A stretch of DNA of 64,000 bases from Geitlerinema sp. BBD 1991-9 (GCA_001657325.1 LWRO01000012.1:20322-84321); one strand, 5' to 3'; shown: positions 1 to 9,351, numbered from the stretch's first letter. The notes: generated from the sequence alone by a model not told the origin. Numbers and translations: made by a program.

Positions 1-95
1 CCCCTTGGCCAGGGGGGATTAAGGGGGGTTCCTCCCATGACTAAGGGGAGGGCTGGGGTGGGGTGCGAAATATTCAGACCGGAGGTCTAATGCTT
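1..95. repeat. Partial palindromic dispersed repeat (MITE-like), cut by the window edge
   Basis: This stretch is related to the element at 21483-21612. Both share a C-run/G-run palindrome, then CTAAGGGGAGGG, TGGGGTGGGGT and AAATATTCAG, and end in a GGTCTA motif. Here the right end reads as the complement of the ATTAGACC terminus. The left end lies outside the window. It carries no coding capacity and resembles the non-autonomous repeats common between cyanobacterial genes. Confidence 0.6.
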
Positions 96-107
96 GTTGC
101 AGTGAGA

Positions 108-467
108 CTAACCGTCACTCGAACCGAGAATTTCGTTCAGCATTCCAAAGCAACCGGCGGCTTTGTTGAACCCGGCATACACGCACATAAACAGCAGCAA
201 TTCCTCGATTTCCTCGCGGGTTGCGCCTTGTTGCATCGCCATCGTCACGTGTGCGCCGAAGGGATTTCCCGCACCGGTTTGATCTTGATTCACCACATCC
301 ACGGCGATCGTAATCAGGGCTTTGGTTTTTTGGTCGATGAGCGGCAATCCCCAGGCTTCTCCAGCCACGCGGGTGCAAAAATCGCCAAATTTGGGGTTGA
401 TGCTGTTTAAGCCTGCTTGTAGCGCTTTGTCGTCGAGAACGGCGTTTTGGTAAGGCGTGTCAGTCAT
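108..467 (-). CDS. Carboxymuconolactone decarboxylase (CMD/AhpD-like) family protein
   Basis: A 119-residue protein of the length usual for single-domain CMD proteins. The family helix pattern is clear: GNPFGAHVTMAMQQGAT with a conserved His at about residue 73, followed by REEIEELLLFMCVYAGF. The paired CxxC of AhpD peroxidase partners is absent, so an AhpD-type redox role is not supported and the substrate is unknown. The start at 467 is chosen because an upstream in-frame extension would run through the preceding gene in another frame. It lies 2 bp after the stop of the SnoaL-like gene at 470-1039, so the two are almost certainly one leftward operon. The pairing suggests a small-molecule modification step. 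That is inference from the families alone. Confidence 0.8.
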   Translation of the reverse strand: MTDTPYQNAVLDDKALQAGLNSINPKFGDFCTRVAGEAWGLPLIDQKTKALITIAVDVVNQDQTGAGNPFGAHVTMAMQQGATREEIEELLLFMCVYAGFNKAAGCFGMLNEILGSSDG

Positions 468-469
468 GA

Positions 470-1039
470 CTAAGCTGTTTTGATGAGTTTCAGCAGTGCG
501 TCGGGAGCGAACACGTCGCGATAGAAGGTCAGTTGCTCGGTTTTGAGATAACAACCCCCCCGGTGGCCGCGACGAACCCAGGTAACGTTTCCTTTGGCGA
601 TAATTTCGTTGGTTTCGTCGTCTTCGCACTTCCACTCGAAGAAGGTGTATTCGCCGTGGAACATGACGATCGGCCAAACCATCGTGACACCGGGTTGTGC
701 AATGAGCGCCCACCAGTGTTGTTCGCGTTCTTTCTGCTCGTCTAACCCTTGATAGGGGCCGTCTTGACAGAGGTAGACCAACTCGTCGCGGTACTCGCCG
801 GTGAGGATGTCGCCGCGTCCTTGGCGTAAGGCTTCGCAGTGCGTCGGCCACCATTCTTTATTTTCGCGTTCGATTTGCTCTAGGGTGTAGTCTGAATCGA
901 TCGCGGGTAACGTGGCTTCCTTGACTGCGACAAATTGCTCGCCTTGTTGGATCAATTTTTGCTTGAGATCGTCTGGAACGAGGCCGGGTCTGGAGTAGTC
1001 GGCGGCTAGTTCCCGGTAGAAATTCACGCGCTTGGGCAT
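470..1039 (-). CDS. SnoaL/NTF2-like fold protein
   Basis: A 189-residue protein. Residues about 65-185 look like an NTF2/SnoaL cone. An aromatic-rich segment (EQHWWALIAQPGVTMVWP) is followed by strands typical of the fold (FHGEYTFFEWKCEDDE, then GNVTWVRRGHRGGCYL). The first 60 residues are helical. SnoaL-like proteins are cyclases, isomerases or ligand binders. No catalytic residue can be assigned here. It is the first gene of a two-gene operon with the CMD-family protein, with a 2-bp gap. It starts MPKRVNFYREL at 1039. The fold call is moderate and no specific reaction is claimed. Confidence 0.6.
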   Translation of the reverse strand: MPKRVNFYRELAADYSRPGLVPDDLKQKLIQQGEQFVAVKEATLPAIDSDYTLEQIERENKEWWPTHCEALRQGRGDILTGEYRDELVYLCQDGPYQGLDEQKEREQHWWALIAQPGVTMVWPIVMFHGEYTFFEWKCEDDETNEIIAKGNVTWVRRGHRGGCYLKTEQLTFYRDVFAPDALLKLIKTA

Positions 1040-1319
1040 AATCGAAAAATTTCCTAAACGATCGATACTCGGATTACATCGGGCCGTTACTATTCGGGAA
1101 ATTGGAATCGGTCTTTCGGATTCCCTACTTCGATGGTAGAAAGCGCATTTTTGAACGTCTGCCTGAAAAAATCGCCTGTTTCTAAATTTCCGAGCGAAAG
1201 AATGTCGGAAAAAGTCGTTAAAAATCGGTTTGCTTTCCCCGATAAAATTCGTTAAGCTAAGTCAAACTCGCATCACACTTGCTTTTCCATCAGGTTTGTC
1301 CTTTCTGCGGCTTCGATCG

Positions 1320-2696
1320 ATGACTGCTGATGAAGCGCTAGCTTTGCTCGATACGCTCTTGCCTGATTGCACATTTAACAATCTCCAAGAGACGGTTTTC
1401 TGCCAGGTTTGGGAGGGCAAAACCTACGCAGAGATCGCGCGCGAGAACGACTACGAACACAGCTACATTCGCGATGTCGGCTTTAAGCTCTGGCAAATTC
1501 TGTCAGAGGCCTTTGACAAAAAAGTCACGAAAAGCAATCTACAATCGGTATTCAAGCAATACACGCGAACCCAGGCTTCCCCAACTTCCGATTCGATTTC
1601 AGCCTCCAGTGCTGCGTTCGCTCCGAATTCAGTTTCCATCTCGAAGTCGATCGACCCTTCAGAGTTCTGTCCGACCATCGAGTTTCCCAGTGGCCCCGTT
1701 CCCCTCAAGTCTCGGTTTTATATCGAACGCGAACCCGTCGAAACTTGTGCTTGTTCTCAAGTCGTCAAGCCGGGAAGCTTCACCTACATCGAAGCGCCCC
1801 GCCAGTTGGGGAAAACGTCGCTGTTATGGCGGATGTTGGCCCACGCTCGATCGCTTGGCTTTCAAGTTGTCACGCTGAGTTTACATCGCGCTGAAAGTCA
1901 AGTCTTTTCGAGTTTAGATCGGTTTTTGCGCTGGTTTTGTGCGAACGTCAGCCGACAACTCAAGGTATCGATCGAGATCGATCGATACTGGAACGAAGAT
2001 TTGGGGAGTAAAATCAGTTGTACGGCGTATTTTGAAGAACATTTACTTCCCACTTTAAAGATACCGCTCGTCATTGCTTTTGACGAATTCAATCGCCTGT
2101 TTGAATATCCCGACATTTCTCGTGAATTTTTACCCTTGCTTCGTTCTTGGTACGAGGAAGGTAAGGAACTCGAACCCTGGCAAAATCTGCGCTGGATCGT
2201 GGTTTCTGCAACTGATGTTTACGTTCCATTCGAGTTATCTGCATCGCCCTTTGAAGTTGGCTTGGCCGTTAAATTGCCAAAATTCACGTTGACTCAAGTT
2301 TGTGATTTAGCGCAGCGATACGGCTTAGTTTGGGTAAAAACGCCAAAAGGAAAGGATCGAATCGAGCAGTTAATTCAAATGACAGGTGGATGTCCCAAGC
2401 TCATGCGTTTGGCGTTTTATCACATCAGTAGATATCACGTCGATCCAGAACAACTGCTCGAAGAAGCGCCGACTCAAACAGGAATTTATAGCGATATTTT
2501 ACGCCACTATCTCGCTGCTTTGCGCCCTCATCCCGAGTTGGAAACAGCATTCAAGCAGGTTGTTAATGCGACAGAGAGTGTAGAGTTAGATCCGATTGTA
2601 GCTTATCGCCTACAAAGCTTGGGAACGATTAAGTTGGAGCGAAATCGAGCAAAACCCATTTGCGATTTACTAAGGTTGTATTTTAAATCGAATTAA
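1320..2696 (+). CDS. HTH-AAA_35 NTPase (AAA-like domain protein)
   Basis: A 458-residue protein when started at the ATG at 1320 (MTADEALALL). A TTG 90 bp upstream is in frame but lacks support. Residues about 1-80 form a helix-turn-helix-like region (WEGKTYAEIARENDYEHSYI) of the kind found at the N-terminus of cyanobacterial NTPases linked to vWA-MoxR conflict systems. A serine-rich linker follows. Then comes an AAA_35 ATPase core: Walker A APRQLGKTS near 159-167 and Walker B VIAFDEFNRL near 251-260. It is a clear paralog of the protein at 6708-8105, including the C-terminal segment. It lies on the opposite strand to the other two AAA genes. A signalling or conflict role follows from family knowledge. 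No effector domain is visible. Confidence 0.75.
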   Translation: MTADEALALLDTLLPDCTFNNLQETVFCQVWEGKTYAEIARENDYEHSYIRDVGFKLWQILSEAFDKKVTKSNLQSVFKQYTRTQASPTSDSISASSAAFAPNSVSISKSIDPSEFCPTIEFPSGPVPLKSRFYIEREPVETCACSQVVKPGSFTYIEAPRQLGKTSLLWRMLAHARSLGFQVVTLSLHRAESQVFSSLDRFLRWFCANVSRQLKVSIEIDRYWNEDLGSKISCTAYFEEHLLPTLKIPLVIAFDEFNRLFEYPDISREFLPLLRSWYEEGKELEPWQNLRWIVVSATDVYVPFELSASPFEVGLAVKLPKFTLTQVCDLAQRYGLVWVKTPKGKDRIEQLIQMTGGCPKLMRLAFYHISRYHVDPEQLLEEAPTQTGIYSDILRHYLAALRPHPELETAFKQVVNATESVELDPIVAYRLQSLGTIKLERNRAKPICDLLRLYFKSN

Positions 2697-2948
2697 AAAT
2701 TGTGGCTGAGTTACAAGTATCAACGTATCAGCCTCGATGAACGTTATTGAAAAATTCGATAAAAAAACTGGCCACGACACTTTCGTTCTGAATTGTCGTC
2801 CCTCAATCGAATAGCACAGAACTTTCATCTCAAGTCAAAAAAACTGAGATAAACGCCAATAGTACTGCTCTAACTTAAGTCAATTCAGTTTTCAGTGTAG
2901 ATTGAGTATTTTGTTGCTGCAAAATGTTGAAATGCTAACTACGAACCT

Positions 2949-3098
2949 CTATTCACAAGGCGGATATCGACAATCTGGACGAGTTTGTTCGATAACTCCT
3001 GAAATCTCGATCGAATCTCCCGAAACTGGGTGCATGGCGGGAATGCTGAGTACAAAAATTAAAATCAGAATCTTGAAATAAAACTTAATATTTCCCAT
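2949..3098 (-). CDS. Small exported peptide, 49 aa
   Basis: A 49-codon reading frame starting ATG at 3098 with a strong ribosome binding site (AGGAGG, ending 8 bases before the start). Residues 1-27 look like a signal peptide: a lysine-containing start (MGNIKFYFK), a hydrophobic core (ILILIFVLSIPA) and a small-residue region. The mature part is about 22 residues, with a likely short disulfide hairpin (CRYPPC) at the end. It begins 15 bp after the stop of the AAA-WD40 gene on the same strand, so it is probably the last gene of that operon. I do not recognise the family. The strong RBS and signal peptide argue that it is real. Its function is unknown. Confidence 0.6.
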   Translation of the reverse strand: MGNIKFYFKILILIFVLSIPAMHPVSGDSIEISGVIEQTRPDCRYPPCE

Positions 3099-3113
3099 CT
3101 TCAAACCTCCTCA

Positions 3114-6100
3114 TTAAACTCCATCACTTTCACAAGTGTCTAGAAATAAATCGGGAGGATCTCCATAAATCTTAATATAATCGCCGAGCCAAAGACAGGC
3201 TTCCTTCAGTAATTTTTGTACTTTTTTCTGTACGGGTGATTCAACATCCCAAGTCTTCACAATACCGTCGTCGCTCACTGTAAAGAGTTGTTTTCCGTCC
3301 ATATCAAACCAAACATCAACAAGTGCGTTAGATTCTAGGCTGACTGGTAAAGTTTTTATAGCTGATATTTGTAAATTCCAAAGATACGCTTTACCGTTAT
3401 TTGCACCAATTGCCACCCGCTTACCATCGGGACTATATTGAACTCTATAAAACAAAATCGGAGTATCTTCTAGCTGCAAGCTATCTAACTTATCGATCTC
3501 CGTATTCGTTGATAAATCCATCAATCGGATCGTATTTTCTGAAGCAATAGCAACCTGGGGTTTGTTCGGATTAAAATTAAAGCTATGAATAGGTTCTTCT
3601 TCTAACTCGAGATCGTGCTGCAAATTCCCTTGTAAATCCCACCAACCAAACGTTCCGTCAGAACTTCCAGTAATAATTTGTTGCCCATCTGGCGTGAAGC
3701 TCACGCTGTAAATTCGTCCATTATCTGCCTGAATTTCTCGAGCCAATTCTCGATTTTTCCAATCCTTTAAATAGACTTTTCCGTTTTCAGATCCAACCGC
3801 GATAAGATTTCCATCTGGCTGAAAACTTAAGCTGTAAATCGGCACATTACCTGTTTGAGCTTTAAACATTAAATTGCCTTTCAAGTCCCACAATCGCACC
3901 GTTCCATCTTGAGAAGCAGTCGCAATTTTTGTATCCTCCCGATCGAAAATTATCGCTTTAATTTCTGATCGATCGTTACCATCTTGAAACGTTCCTTTTA
4001 AATGACCTTCAGAATCCCAAAAATAGATTTTACCTTCTGAAGATGCAGTTGCTAAAAACTTTTGACTCGAACTCAAACTCAAACTCTTAATATCATCTTG
4101 AAAGTCTTCGATCGTCGATCGATAAGGTTTGAGCTTACTTAAATCCCATAGTCTAATTGTTGTATCGTTAGATGCAGAAGCTAGGAGAGAGCAATCTCGT
4201 TTGAAATCAAGATCGAAAACGGCTCCTTCATGACCCTGCAAGCTTTTGAGTAAATTACCTTTTAAATCCCACAGCTCGATCGTTCCATCGCTCAAAGCTG
4301 TTGCTAAATATTTGCCATCTGGACTAAATCGAACACTGTTAACATCGTTATCTTCTTCTATTAAATTTCCAATCGTATTTCTTTCTCTCCCCTGTAAGTC
4401 CCATAGGTGAACTGTCCCATCTCTAGAACCTGTTGCAATCAGTTGTCCGTCTGGACTAAAGCTAACGCTATAAATTGCTCGATCGCTTCCTCGAAATTTC
4501 TTTTGAAGTCCACCTTGCGAATTCCACAGGCGAACGATTCCATTTCTCGAACCCGTCACGAGTAACTGTCCGTCTGGACTAAAATTTAAGCTGTAAACTT
4601 CTGATGAATGCTCTAGGAGATTTACCTCATGATTCTCATTATCGTCTAACGTTAAAAGATAAACTCGACGATCTTCTGATGCTATAGCGAGCGCTTGTCC
4701 GTCTGGTTTAAATTCAAGATCGTAGATCGCTTTTTCACGTCCTGGAAATTCCTTCTGAAGCTTCCCTTGCACGTTCCACAGTCGAACGGTTCCATCTCTC
4801 GAACCTGTCGCAAGTTGTGGTTCTTGCTCGTCCGGACTAAAACTAACGCTGAACACGTCTGATAGATGGTCTAAAGTTATAATTTGACTGTTCTCTAAAT
4901 TCCACAAACGTGCAGTCTTGTCCCCTGAAGCAGTCGCTAACCAGGTTCCATTAGGGCTAAAACTCACATTACGAATTTCTGCTTCATGTCCTTCTAACCG
5001 ATTTCGTTCCCAAATGTCACCGAGAATTTCTTCGAGTTTTAATAAAGAATTTTCAAGATTTTCTCGATCGAAATTTTCATTGTTCGATCGAGCTTCTGCA
5101 AGATCTCGTATAGCGGGTAACAAATCTTCCTTAAGACGTGCTTGCGTTTTTTGTCCTTCAAGACTTACCGTGATATTGTCGATCGTTTGCTTTTTGTTTT
5201 GTTCGATCGTTCGATAGGTTCGGTAAAATACCCCAGCCAAAACCCCAAATAATATGAAAACTGTTATAATAAATATAGTCAAAAGAATTCGTTTAATTTT
5301 TCGATCGATCTCTTGTTCTTTTCGTTCTTGCTCTAAAGCGATCTCAGCTCGAGCTTTTTCCTGCTCGACGGTTTTCTGGTGTTCCTGCTGGCCGATCGTC
5401 AAAAAATCTTCTTCTTCAACACTCAAACTTTTGCCTTTCTTCCACTCTAGTGCTTTTTCGAGTGCGCGACCTCGTAGCAAATATGATGGATCTCGATTAT
5501 TTTCGAGCCATTGATTGATTTCTAAACGATAAGGACGCAGATAGTCGAGTTGCTTCTTGACCCAATTGAGATCGAAAATTGCTTCATAAAGTCGATTGTA
5601 AATTTTCAAGTTTCCATCTTCTTGAATTGCAATTCCAGACAACCGCAATTGCATCTGTTCGTGACTGTTGTCGAGTGCAATTTTGTTTTGAGTCAGTATT
5701 TCTTGGTAAAGTTTTAACAAACGACTCGATCGCTCTTCTTTTCTCAGTAAATAATTCTCGATCGTTTTAAAATGTTCGGGGATATCTTGAGATTGCCAGT
5801 TTTGAACGATATGCTCTCGAACGAGTCGATCGACATCAGGCTGACGATTTGTTGATTGCTTGACAATCAATCGACATAGCTTCTGTGTCAAGAAAGGTTG
5901 ACCACCCGTCCAATTTAATACTTTTTCTAATACTTTTTGAGGTTCGTCAACTCGATCCTCCAAGCCTCGAATTAAAGGTGTGGCTTCATTCAAAGTGAAG
6001 CCTGTTAATTCAATATGGCAACCAATATTAAAGGGTGTAAATTGCTCTTGCTGTATTAAATCAGATGGTGTAGAAACGCCAATTAAGCAAAATGTGAGAC

Positions 6101-6665
6101 GGTTGTATTTTGAATTTTCAGCTCGAAAGTTATAGCAAGCACGAATCAAGGCAAAAAAATCATCAACTGGAAATTTTAAATCTAAAATGCTGTCAATTTC
6201 ATCAATAAATACAATAATATTTTGAGGAATAAATTCCAACAAAACTTCTTCAATAAAAGCACCTAGGCGTTGTGCGGGTGATAAAAAATGATGTCGATCG
6301 AGCCAATTTTGCCAGCGATCTTTCCCATCAATATTCAGACATCTCGTGATTCGATAGATAATTCCTTCGTACCATTGCTCGACGGTCACCTGACTGCCAA
6401 TGGCTGACAAATCAACAGAAGCACATGCAAAGCCTTCAGATTGCAATCGCTCCATTGTTCGTACTCGCAGGCTCGACTTACCCATTTGCCGAGAGTTGAG
6501 AACGTGGCAACACTCACCAGCTTTTAGGGAATTGTAGAGGTTAATATCCGCCTGTCGCTCGACATACGTCGGATCGTGAGCGGATAAGCTCCCGCCAACT
6601 TTATATTTATAAGATGAAGCGTCGTATGACGAATCAGTATAAGATAAATCAGGGGGCAAGTTCAT
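3114..6665 (-). CDS. AAA_35 NTPase with transmembrane helix and 14 WD40 repeats
   Basis: A 1183-residue protein. Residues about 22-400 are an AAA-like (AAA_35) domain with a P-loop variant NSRQMGKSSL (57-66) and Walker B IIVFIDEID (150-158). A charged helical stretch (about 425-457) precedes one transmembrane helix (459-481). Another helical region follows, then a long beta-propeller section (about 558-1150). I count 14 WD40 blades by their terminal motifs, such as RDGTVRLWN and SDGTIELWD, consistent with two seven-bladed propellers. The layout suggests a membrane-anchored STAND-like sensor or scaffold, with the propeller as the recognition part. It lies 42 bp downstream of the HTH-AAA gene (6708-8105) and 15 bp upstream of the small exported peptide, forming a three-gene unit. 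The trigger and partner are unknown. Confidence 0.85.
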   Translation of the reverse strand: MNLPPDLSYTDSSYDASSYKYKVGGSLSAHDPTYVERQADINLYNSLKAGECCHVLNSRQMGKSSLRVRTMERLQSEGFACASVDLSAIGSQVTVEQWYEGIIYRITRCLNIDGKDRWQNWLDRHHFLSPAQRLGAFIEEVLLEFIPQNIIVFIDEIDSILDLKFPVDDFFALIRACYNFRAENSKYNRLTFCLIGVSTPSDLIQQEQFTPFNIGCHIELTGFTLNEATPLIRGLEDRVDEPQKVLEKVLNWTGGQPFLTQKLCRLIVKQSTNRQPDVDRLVREHIVQNWQSQDIPEHFKTIENYLLRKEERSSRLLKLYQEILTQNKIALDNSHEQMQLRLSGIAIQEDGNLKIYNRLYEAIFDLNWVKKQLDYLRPYRLEINQWLENNRDPSYLLRGRALEKALEWKKGKSLSVEEEDFLTIGQQEHQKTVEQEKARAEIALEQERKEQEIDRKIKRILLTIFIITVFILFGVLAGVFYRTYRTIEQNKKQTIDNITVSLEGQKTQARLKEDLLPAIRDLAEARSNNENFDRENLENSLLKLEEILGDIWERNRLEGHEAEIRNVSFSPNGTWLATASGDKTARLWNLENSQIITLDHLSDVFSVSFSPDEQEPQLATGSRDGTVRLWNVQGKLQKEFPGREKAIYDLEFKPDGQALAIASEDRRVYLLTLDDNENHEVNLLEHSSEVYSLNFSPDGQLLVTGSRNGIVRLWNSQGGLQKKFRGSDRAIYSVSFSPDGQLIATGSRDGTVHLWDLQGRERNTIGNLIEEDNDVNSVRFSPDGKYLATALSDGTIELWDLKGNLLKSLQGHEGAVFDLDFKRDCSLLASASNDTTIRLWDLSKLKPYRSTIEDFQDDIKSLSLSSSQKFLATASSEGKIYFWDSEGHLKGTFQDGNDRSEIKAIIFDREDTKIATASQDGTVRLWDLKGNLMFKAQTGNVPIYSLSFQPDGNLIAVGSENGKVYLKDWKNRELAREIQADNGRIYSVSFTPDGQQIITGSSDGTFGWWDLQGNLQHDLELEEEPIHSFNFNPNKPQVAIASENTIRLMDLSTNTEIDKLDSLQLEDTPILFYRVQYSPDGKRVAIGANNGKAYLWNLQISAIKTLPVSLESNALVDVWFDMDGKQLFTVSDDGIVKTWDVESPVQKKVQKLLKEACLWLGDYIKIYGDPPDLFLDTCESDGV

Positions 6666-6707
6666 CTGAACATCTCTAGCTCGGTGTTGGTTAATTTGCG
6701 AGATCGT

Positions 6708-8105
6708 TCACTCCTCAATTCTAGAAAGTTTTTTAGAGTCTGTCTGTTTCTGACTTAACAGTTTTAAGTGAGTTTTGAAGTACGATCGATATAATTGACA
6801 GCGAGGCTCGACCTTGTTACCTTTCCAGATCGCCAGTCCTAAGCTATACAATTTGAAAGACTGATTGGGATTGAGCTGGACGGGATTGTCCGCTTGGATA
6901 ACTTCGTACATTGCATCTTCTAATCCGGGTTCTTTTTGTAAGGTATATAGAAGTTCTCGTAGATGATTTCGATATAGTCCTGCATCAGTTGGCGCTTTTT
7001 CCAAAAATTGATAAAATTCGCGCTCTCCATCGTGAGATTTCAGAAATTCGATCGAGCAGTTTAATAAATAGGGATGACCCCCTAGCATCTCCATCAATCG
7101 ATCGATCTGAGCCTCGTTCCAGTTCAGTTGATGAATTCCTAACAGTTTCTGAACTTGAGCTTGAGTAAACTCCGGCAGGCTAATCGGTAGTCCAACATTA
7201 AACGGCGAACGTTCGATGTTGAGTGGAATGTAAACTTCTCGCGAATACGCAATGACTAATCGCAGGTTTTTCCAAGGCTTATAAATTTGCGCGTCCTCAT
7301 GCCAAGAGCGGAGTAATCCGAAAAAATCTTTAGCAATATTTTCGTGTTGAAAAATTCGATCGACATTATCCAAACCAAGTACTAAATCCGGGCCGGTTTC
7401 TTGTAAAATATAATTTTCAAAATAAGCGGTACAATTGTCGTTACTACCGCGCCGTTCGCTCCAAGCTCGATCGACTTCGTTCTCTACTCCCAATCGTCGG
7501 CTAACAATCGAGCAAAGCCAACGCAAAAACTTATCTAGGTTGTCAACGACTTCTCTTTCAGGTTGTAATAAGTTTAAAGGGGCTATTCGATAATCTTGTT
7601 CGAGAGCGTGTTGAAAAATTCGTTCCATCAGCCAAGTTTTTCCCATTCGTCTAGGCGATCGAATGCGAATGAGAGAGCCGGGTTGTGAAATTGCTTCGTA
7701 ACAAGAACTTTCAACAGGGGGACGTTCGACGTAAAATGAAGTTTTAGACTGTTTGTATGTTGGTTTTATATTTGAATCGATCGAATTTCGAGCGTCTGAA
7801 ACCCGATCGATGTTGAGTTGAGTGACTTCAGTCGTCTTTCTGAGATCTGGATGTTGGTTTAAGGTAACTTGAATATTGGTTTTACTAATATTTTCTCCGA
7901 AAACCTCTGTAAGTTTCTTCCAGAGTTGAGGCCCCGTAGCTTGCTTGAGATATGTTAGAGAGTAGCGCGATTCTTTTGCGATTTGCTCGTAGGTTTTACC
8001 TTCTAAAGAGCCGCGCAAGATCAGTCTTTCGACCTTTTTTAAAGGTTTCCCTTCTCTCTCCGATACTCGATCGTCGACTGCTTGAACTACTCGATCGATA
8101 TTCAT
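6708..8105 (-). CDS. HTH-AAA_35 NTPase, paralog of the 1320-2696 protein
   Basis: A 465-residue protein. It has the same layout as the 1320-2696 protein: an N-terminal helix-turn-helix-like region (GSLEGKTYEQIAKESRYS), a linker, then an AAA_35 core with Walker A SPRRMGKTW (150-158). The Walker B position reads LVLGLDNVD (241-249), with Asn where the two neighbouring AAA proteins have Glu. ATP hydrolysis may therefore be weakened. It is the first gene of the leftward unit that continues with the AAA-WD40 protein after 42 bp. A good promoter lies 45-73 bp upstream (8150-8178). Function is inferred from the family only: probably a regulatory or conflict-system NTPase. Confidence 0.75.
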   Translation of the reverse strand: MNIDRVVQAVDDRVSEREGKPLKKVERLILRGSLEGKTYEQIAKESRYSLTYLKQATGPQLWKKLTEVFGENISKTNIQVTLNQHPDLRKTTEVTQLNIDRVSDARNSIDSNIKPTYKQSKTSFYVERPPVESSCYEAISQPGSLIRIRSPRRMGKTWLMERIFQHALEQDYRIAPLNLLQPEREVVDNLDKFLRWLCSIVSRRLGVENEVDRAWSERRGSNDNCTAYFENYILQETGPDLVLGLDNVDRIFQHENIAKDFFGLLRSWHEDAQIYKPWKNLRLVIAYSREVYIPLNIERSPFNVGLPISLPEFTQAQVQKLLGIHQLNWNEAQIDRLMEMLGGHPYLLNCSIEFLKSHDGEREFYQFLEKAPTDAGLYRNHLRELLYTLQKEPGLEDAMYEVIQADNPVQLNPNQSFKLYSLGLAIWKGNKVEPRCQLYRSYFKTHLKLLSQKQTDSKKLSRIEE

Positions 8106-8149
8106 GATGGGATCGATCCACAGTGCAATTTGTTGGGTCGTGTAATTCT

Positions 8150-8178
8150 AGTATAACCTGAACTGAACTTAGGGTGAA
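8150..8178 (-). promoter_or_regulatory. Sigma70-type promoter of the AAA/WD40 operon
   Basis: Read on the minus strand, a -35 box TTCACC (8173-8178) and a -10 box TATACT (8150-8155) are separated by exactly 17 bp. The expected start of transcription is near 8143, about 38 nt before the ATG at 8105. The -35 matches consensus at 4 of 6 positions and the -10 at 5 of 6. Confidence 0.55.
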
Positions 8179-8787
8179 TTTTTTAAAGAAGTTCAGATTA
8201 ATATCTCGTTCGATCGCAACGCAGCTAAGGGTAAAACTCCCACAGGTTTTGATTGCCTGAAATTAACATCTGCTCGAAAACATCCGCTCGAACCACTCTA
8301 TACGGAGGTTAAGCCCAACATTAACCTGACGTTAAGTCCTAAGACGCAGAAATTGAGTTAAGGTTCCCGTGATGTCATGAAGATTCATCGTTCAGATATA
8401 GCTTTCAGGCGCTTTCTATCACCGAAATAAAACCCTGAAATATTGATTTAATAACGCTTTAAGCGATCGTGCCGCTGTGGTCTTGACTAGCCCGTTGACA
8501 GAGACCTTACCCGGAGGGTAACATTAACATAGTTCAGGTAACCTATTTCCTTTGACGTTAAGAGAACTTACGGGTGCAAAGCCATTCAGGACTGTCATCT
8601 CCATCCGATGCTGGCATGAGATAACACTGATTACAGCGTGCAGTTTACCTAACGGATGTTCGATCGAACGACCCATCACAGCTCTTTGCCTGAATATAGG
8701 GCAAGACAAGAATCAGAGGCGATCGCTAACTGACCCAGGCACTACGTAGCGCTTTGTCGTCGTACACTGAGTCTGAGGAGATTTCCG
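8179..8787. other. Intergenic region without a convincing gene
   Basis: About 600 bp separate the divergent AAA operon and the NfeD-like gene. Open frames on both strands at about 8524-8749 overlap each other and resemble no protein I know. A purine-rich RBS (GAGGAG) just before 8788 belongs to the downstream gene. I see no RNA gene here. Confidence 0.5.
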
Positions 8788-9009
8788 ATGTCTTTCAAAC
8801 CTTATCCGTTCGAGAAGTTTCCTTTACCCCTTAAAGGTATCGTATCGAAGACCATTACCGCTAATATACCGGGGCGAATTCGTTTCCAAGGTACGTTTTG
8901 GCCGGCCCATCTCTATCAAGGCGGGCGATTAACGACTCTTTATCCCAACTCTCCTGTCTCCGTGATCGGTCGTCAGGGGATTGCTCTGTTAGTTAAATCG
9001 GAAACTTAA
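8788..9009 (+). CDS. Small NfeD-like (OB-fold) protein
   Basis: A 73-residue protein preceded by a good RBS (GAGGAGATTTCCG before the ATG). The sequence IPGRIRFQGTFWPAHLYQGG followed by a Val-Ser-Val-Ile-Gly-Arg strand and GIALLVK fits the small beta-barrel at the C-terminus of NfeD proteins, here standing alone without membrane helices. Such short soluble versions are frequent in cyanobacteria. In NfeD the barrel is an interaction module for membrane-quality-control partners. What the isolated barrel binds is unknown. A hairpin terminator-like structure follows about 90 bp downstream, so the gene appears monocistronic. Confidence 0.6.
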   Translation: MSFKPYPFEKFPLPLKGIVSKTITANIPGRIRFQGTFWPAHLYQGGRLTTLYPNSPVSVIGRQGIALLVKSET

Positions 9010-9101
9010 AGTGCGATCGTATGAAGCCCAGTGTTTCTACGATTCGATCGATAAATTAACGGTGTTCGTTCACCGGTCTTGAATTCGCACCGTCAAAATT
9101 A

Positions 9102-9156
9102 AACCTGGCCTCTAAAACGAGTGACGATCGACCGAACTATTTAGAGGTCGGGTTTT
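9102..9156 (+). terminator. Hairpin terminator after the NfeD-like gene
   Basis: AACC and CCTCTAAA on the left pair with TTTAGAGG and GGTT on the right, with a mismatch bulge and a loop of about 25 nt, followed by TTTT at 9153-9156. Confidence 0.5.
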
Positions 9157-9351
9157 GCTCGTCCTGACCTCGATTTCCGAACCGGGTGTTTCAAGGGTTT
9201 TTTCGCAACCCATCCATAACAACTGTACGACGAGTTGGACTCGACGGGCCAGTTCGCAAACGCGATCCAATTCTAGAACTCGTTAAGGGAGACAACTGTA
9301 TTTTTCGATCGATCTTCTTGTACGATTTTGACGATCGAGTTATTTAAGCAT

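Noticed and set aside
1230-1319. TTG start extending the HTH-AAA protein by 30 residues
   Set aside because: There is no RBS, and the extension is unlike the paralog's N-terminus. The ATG at 1320 fits better.
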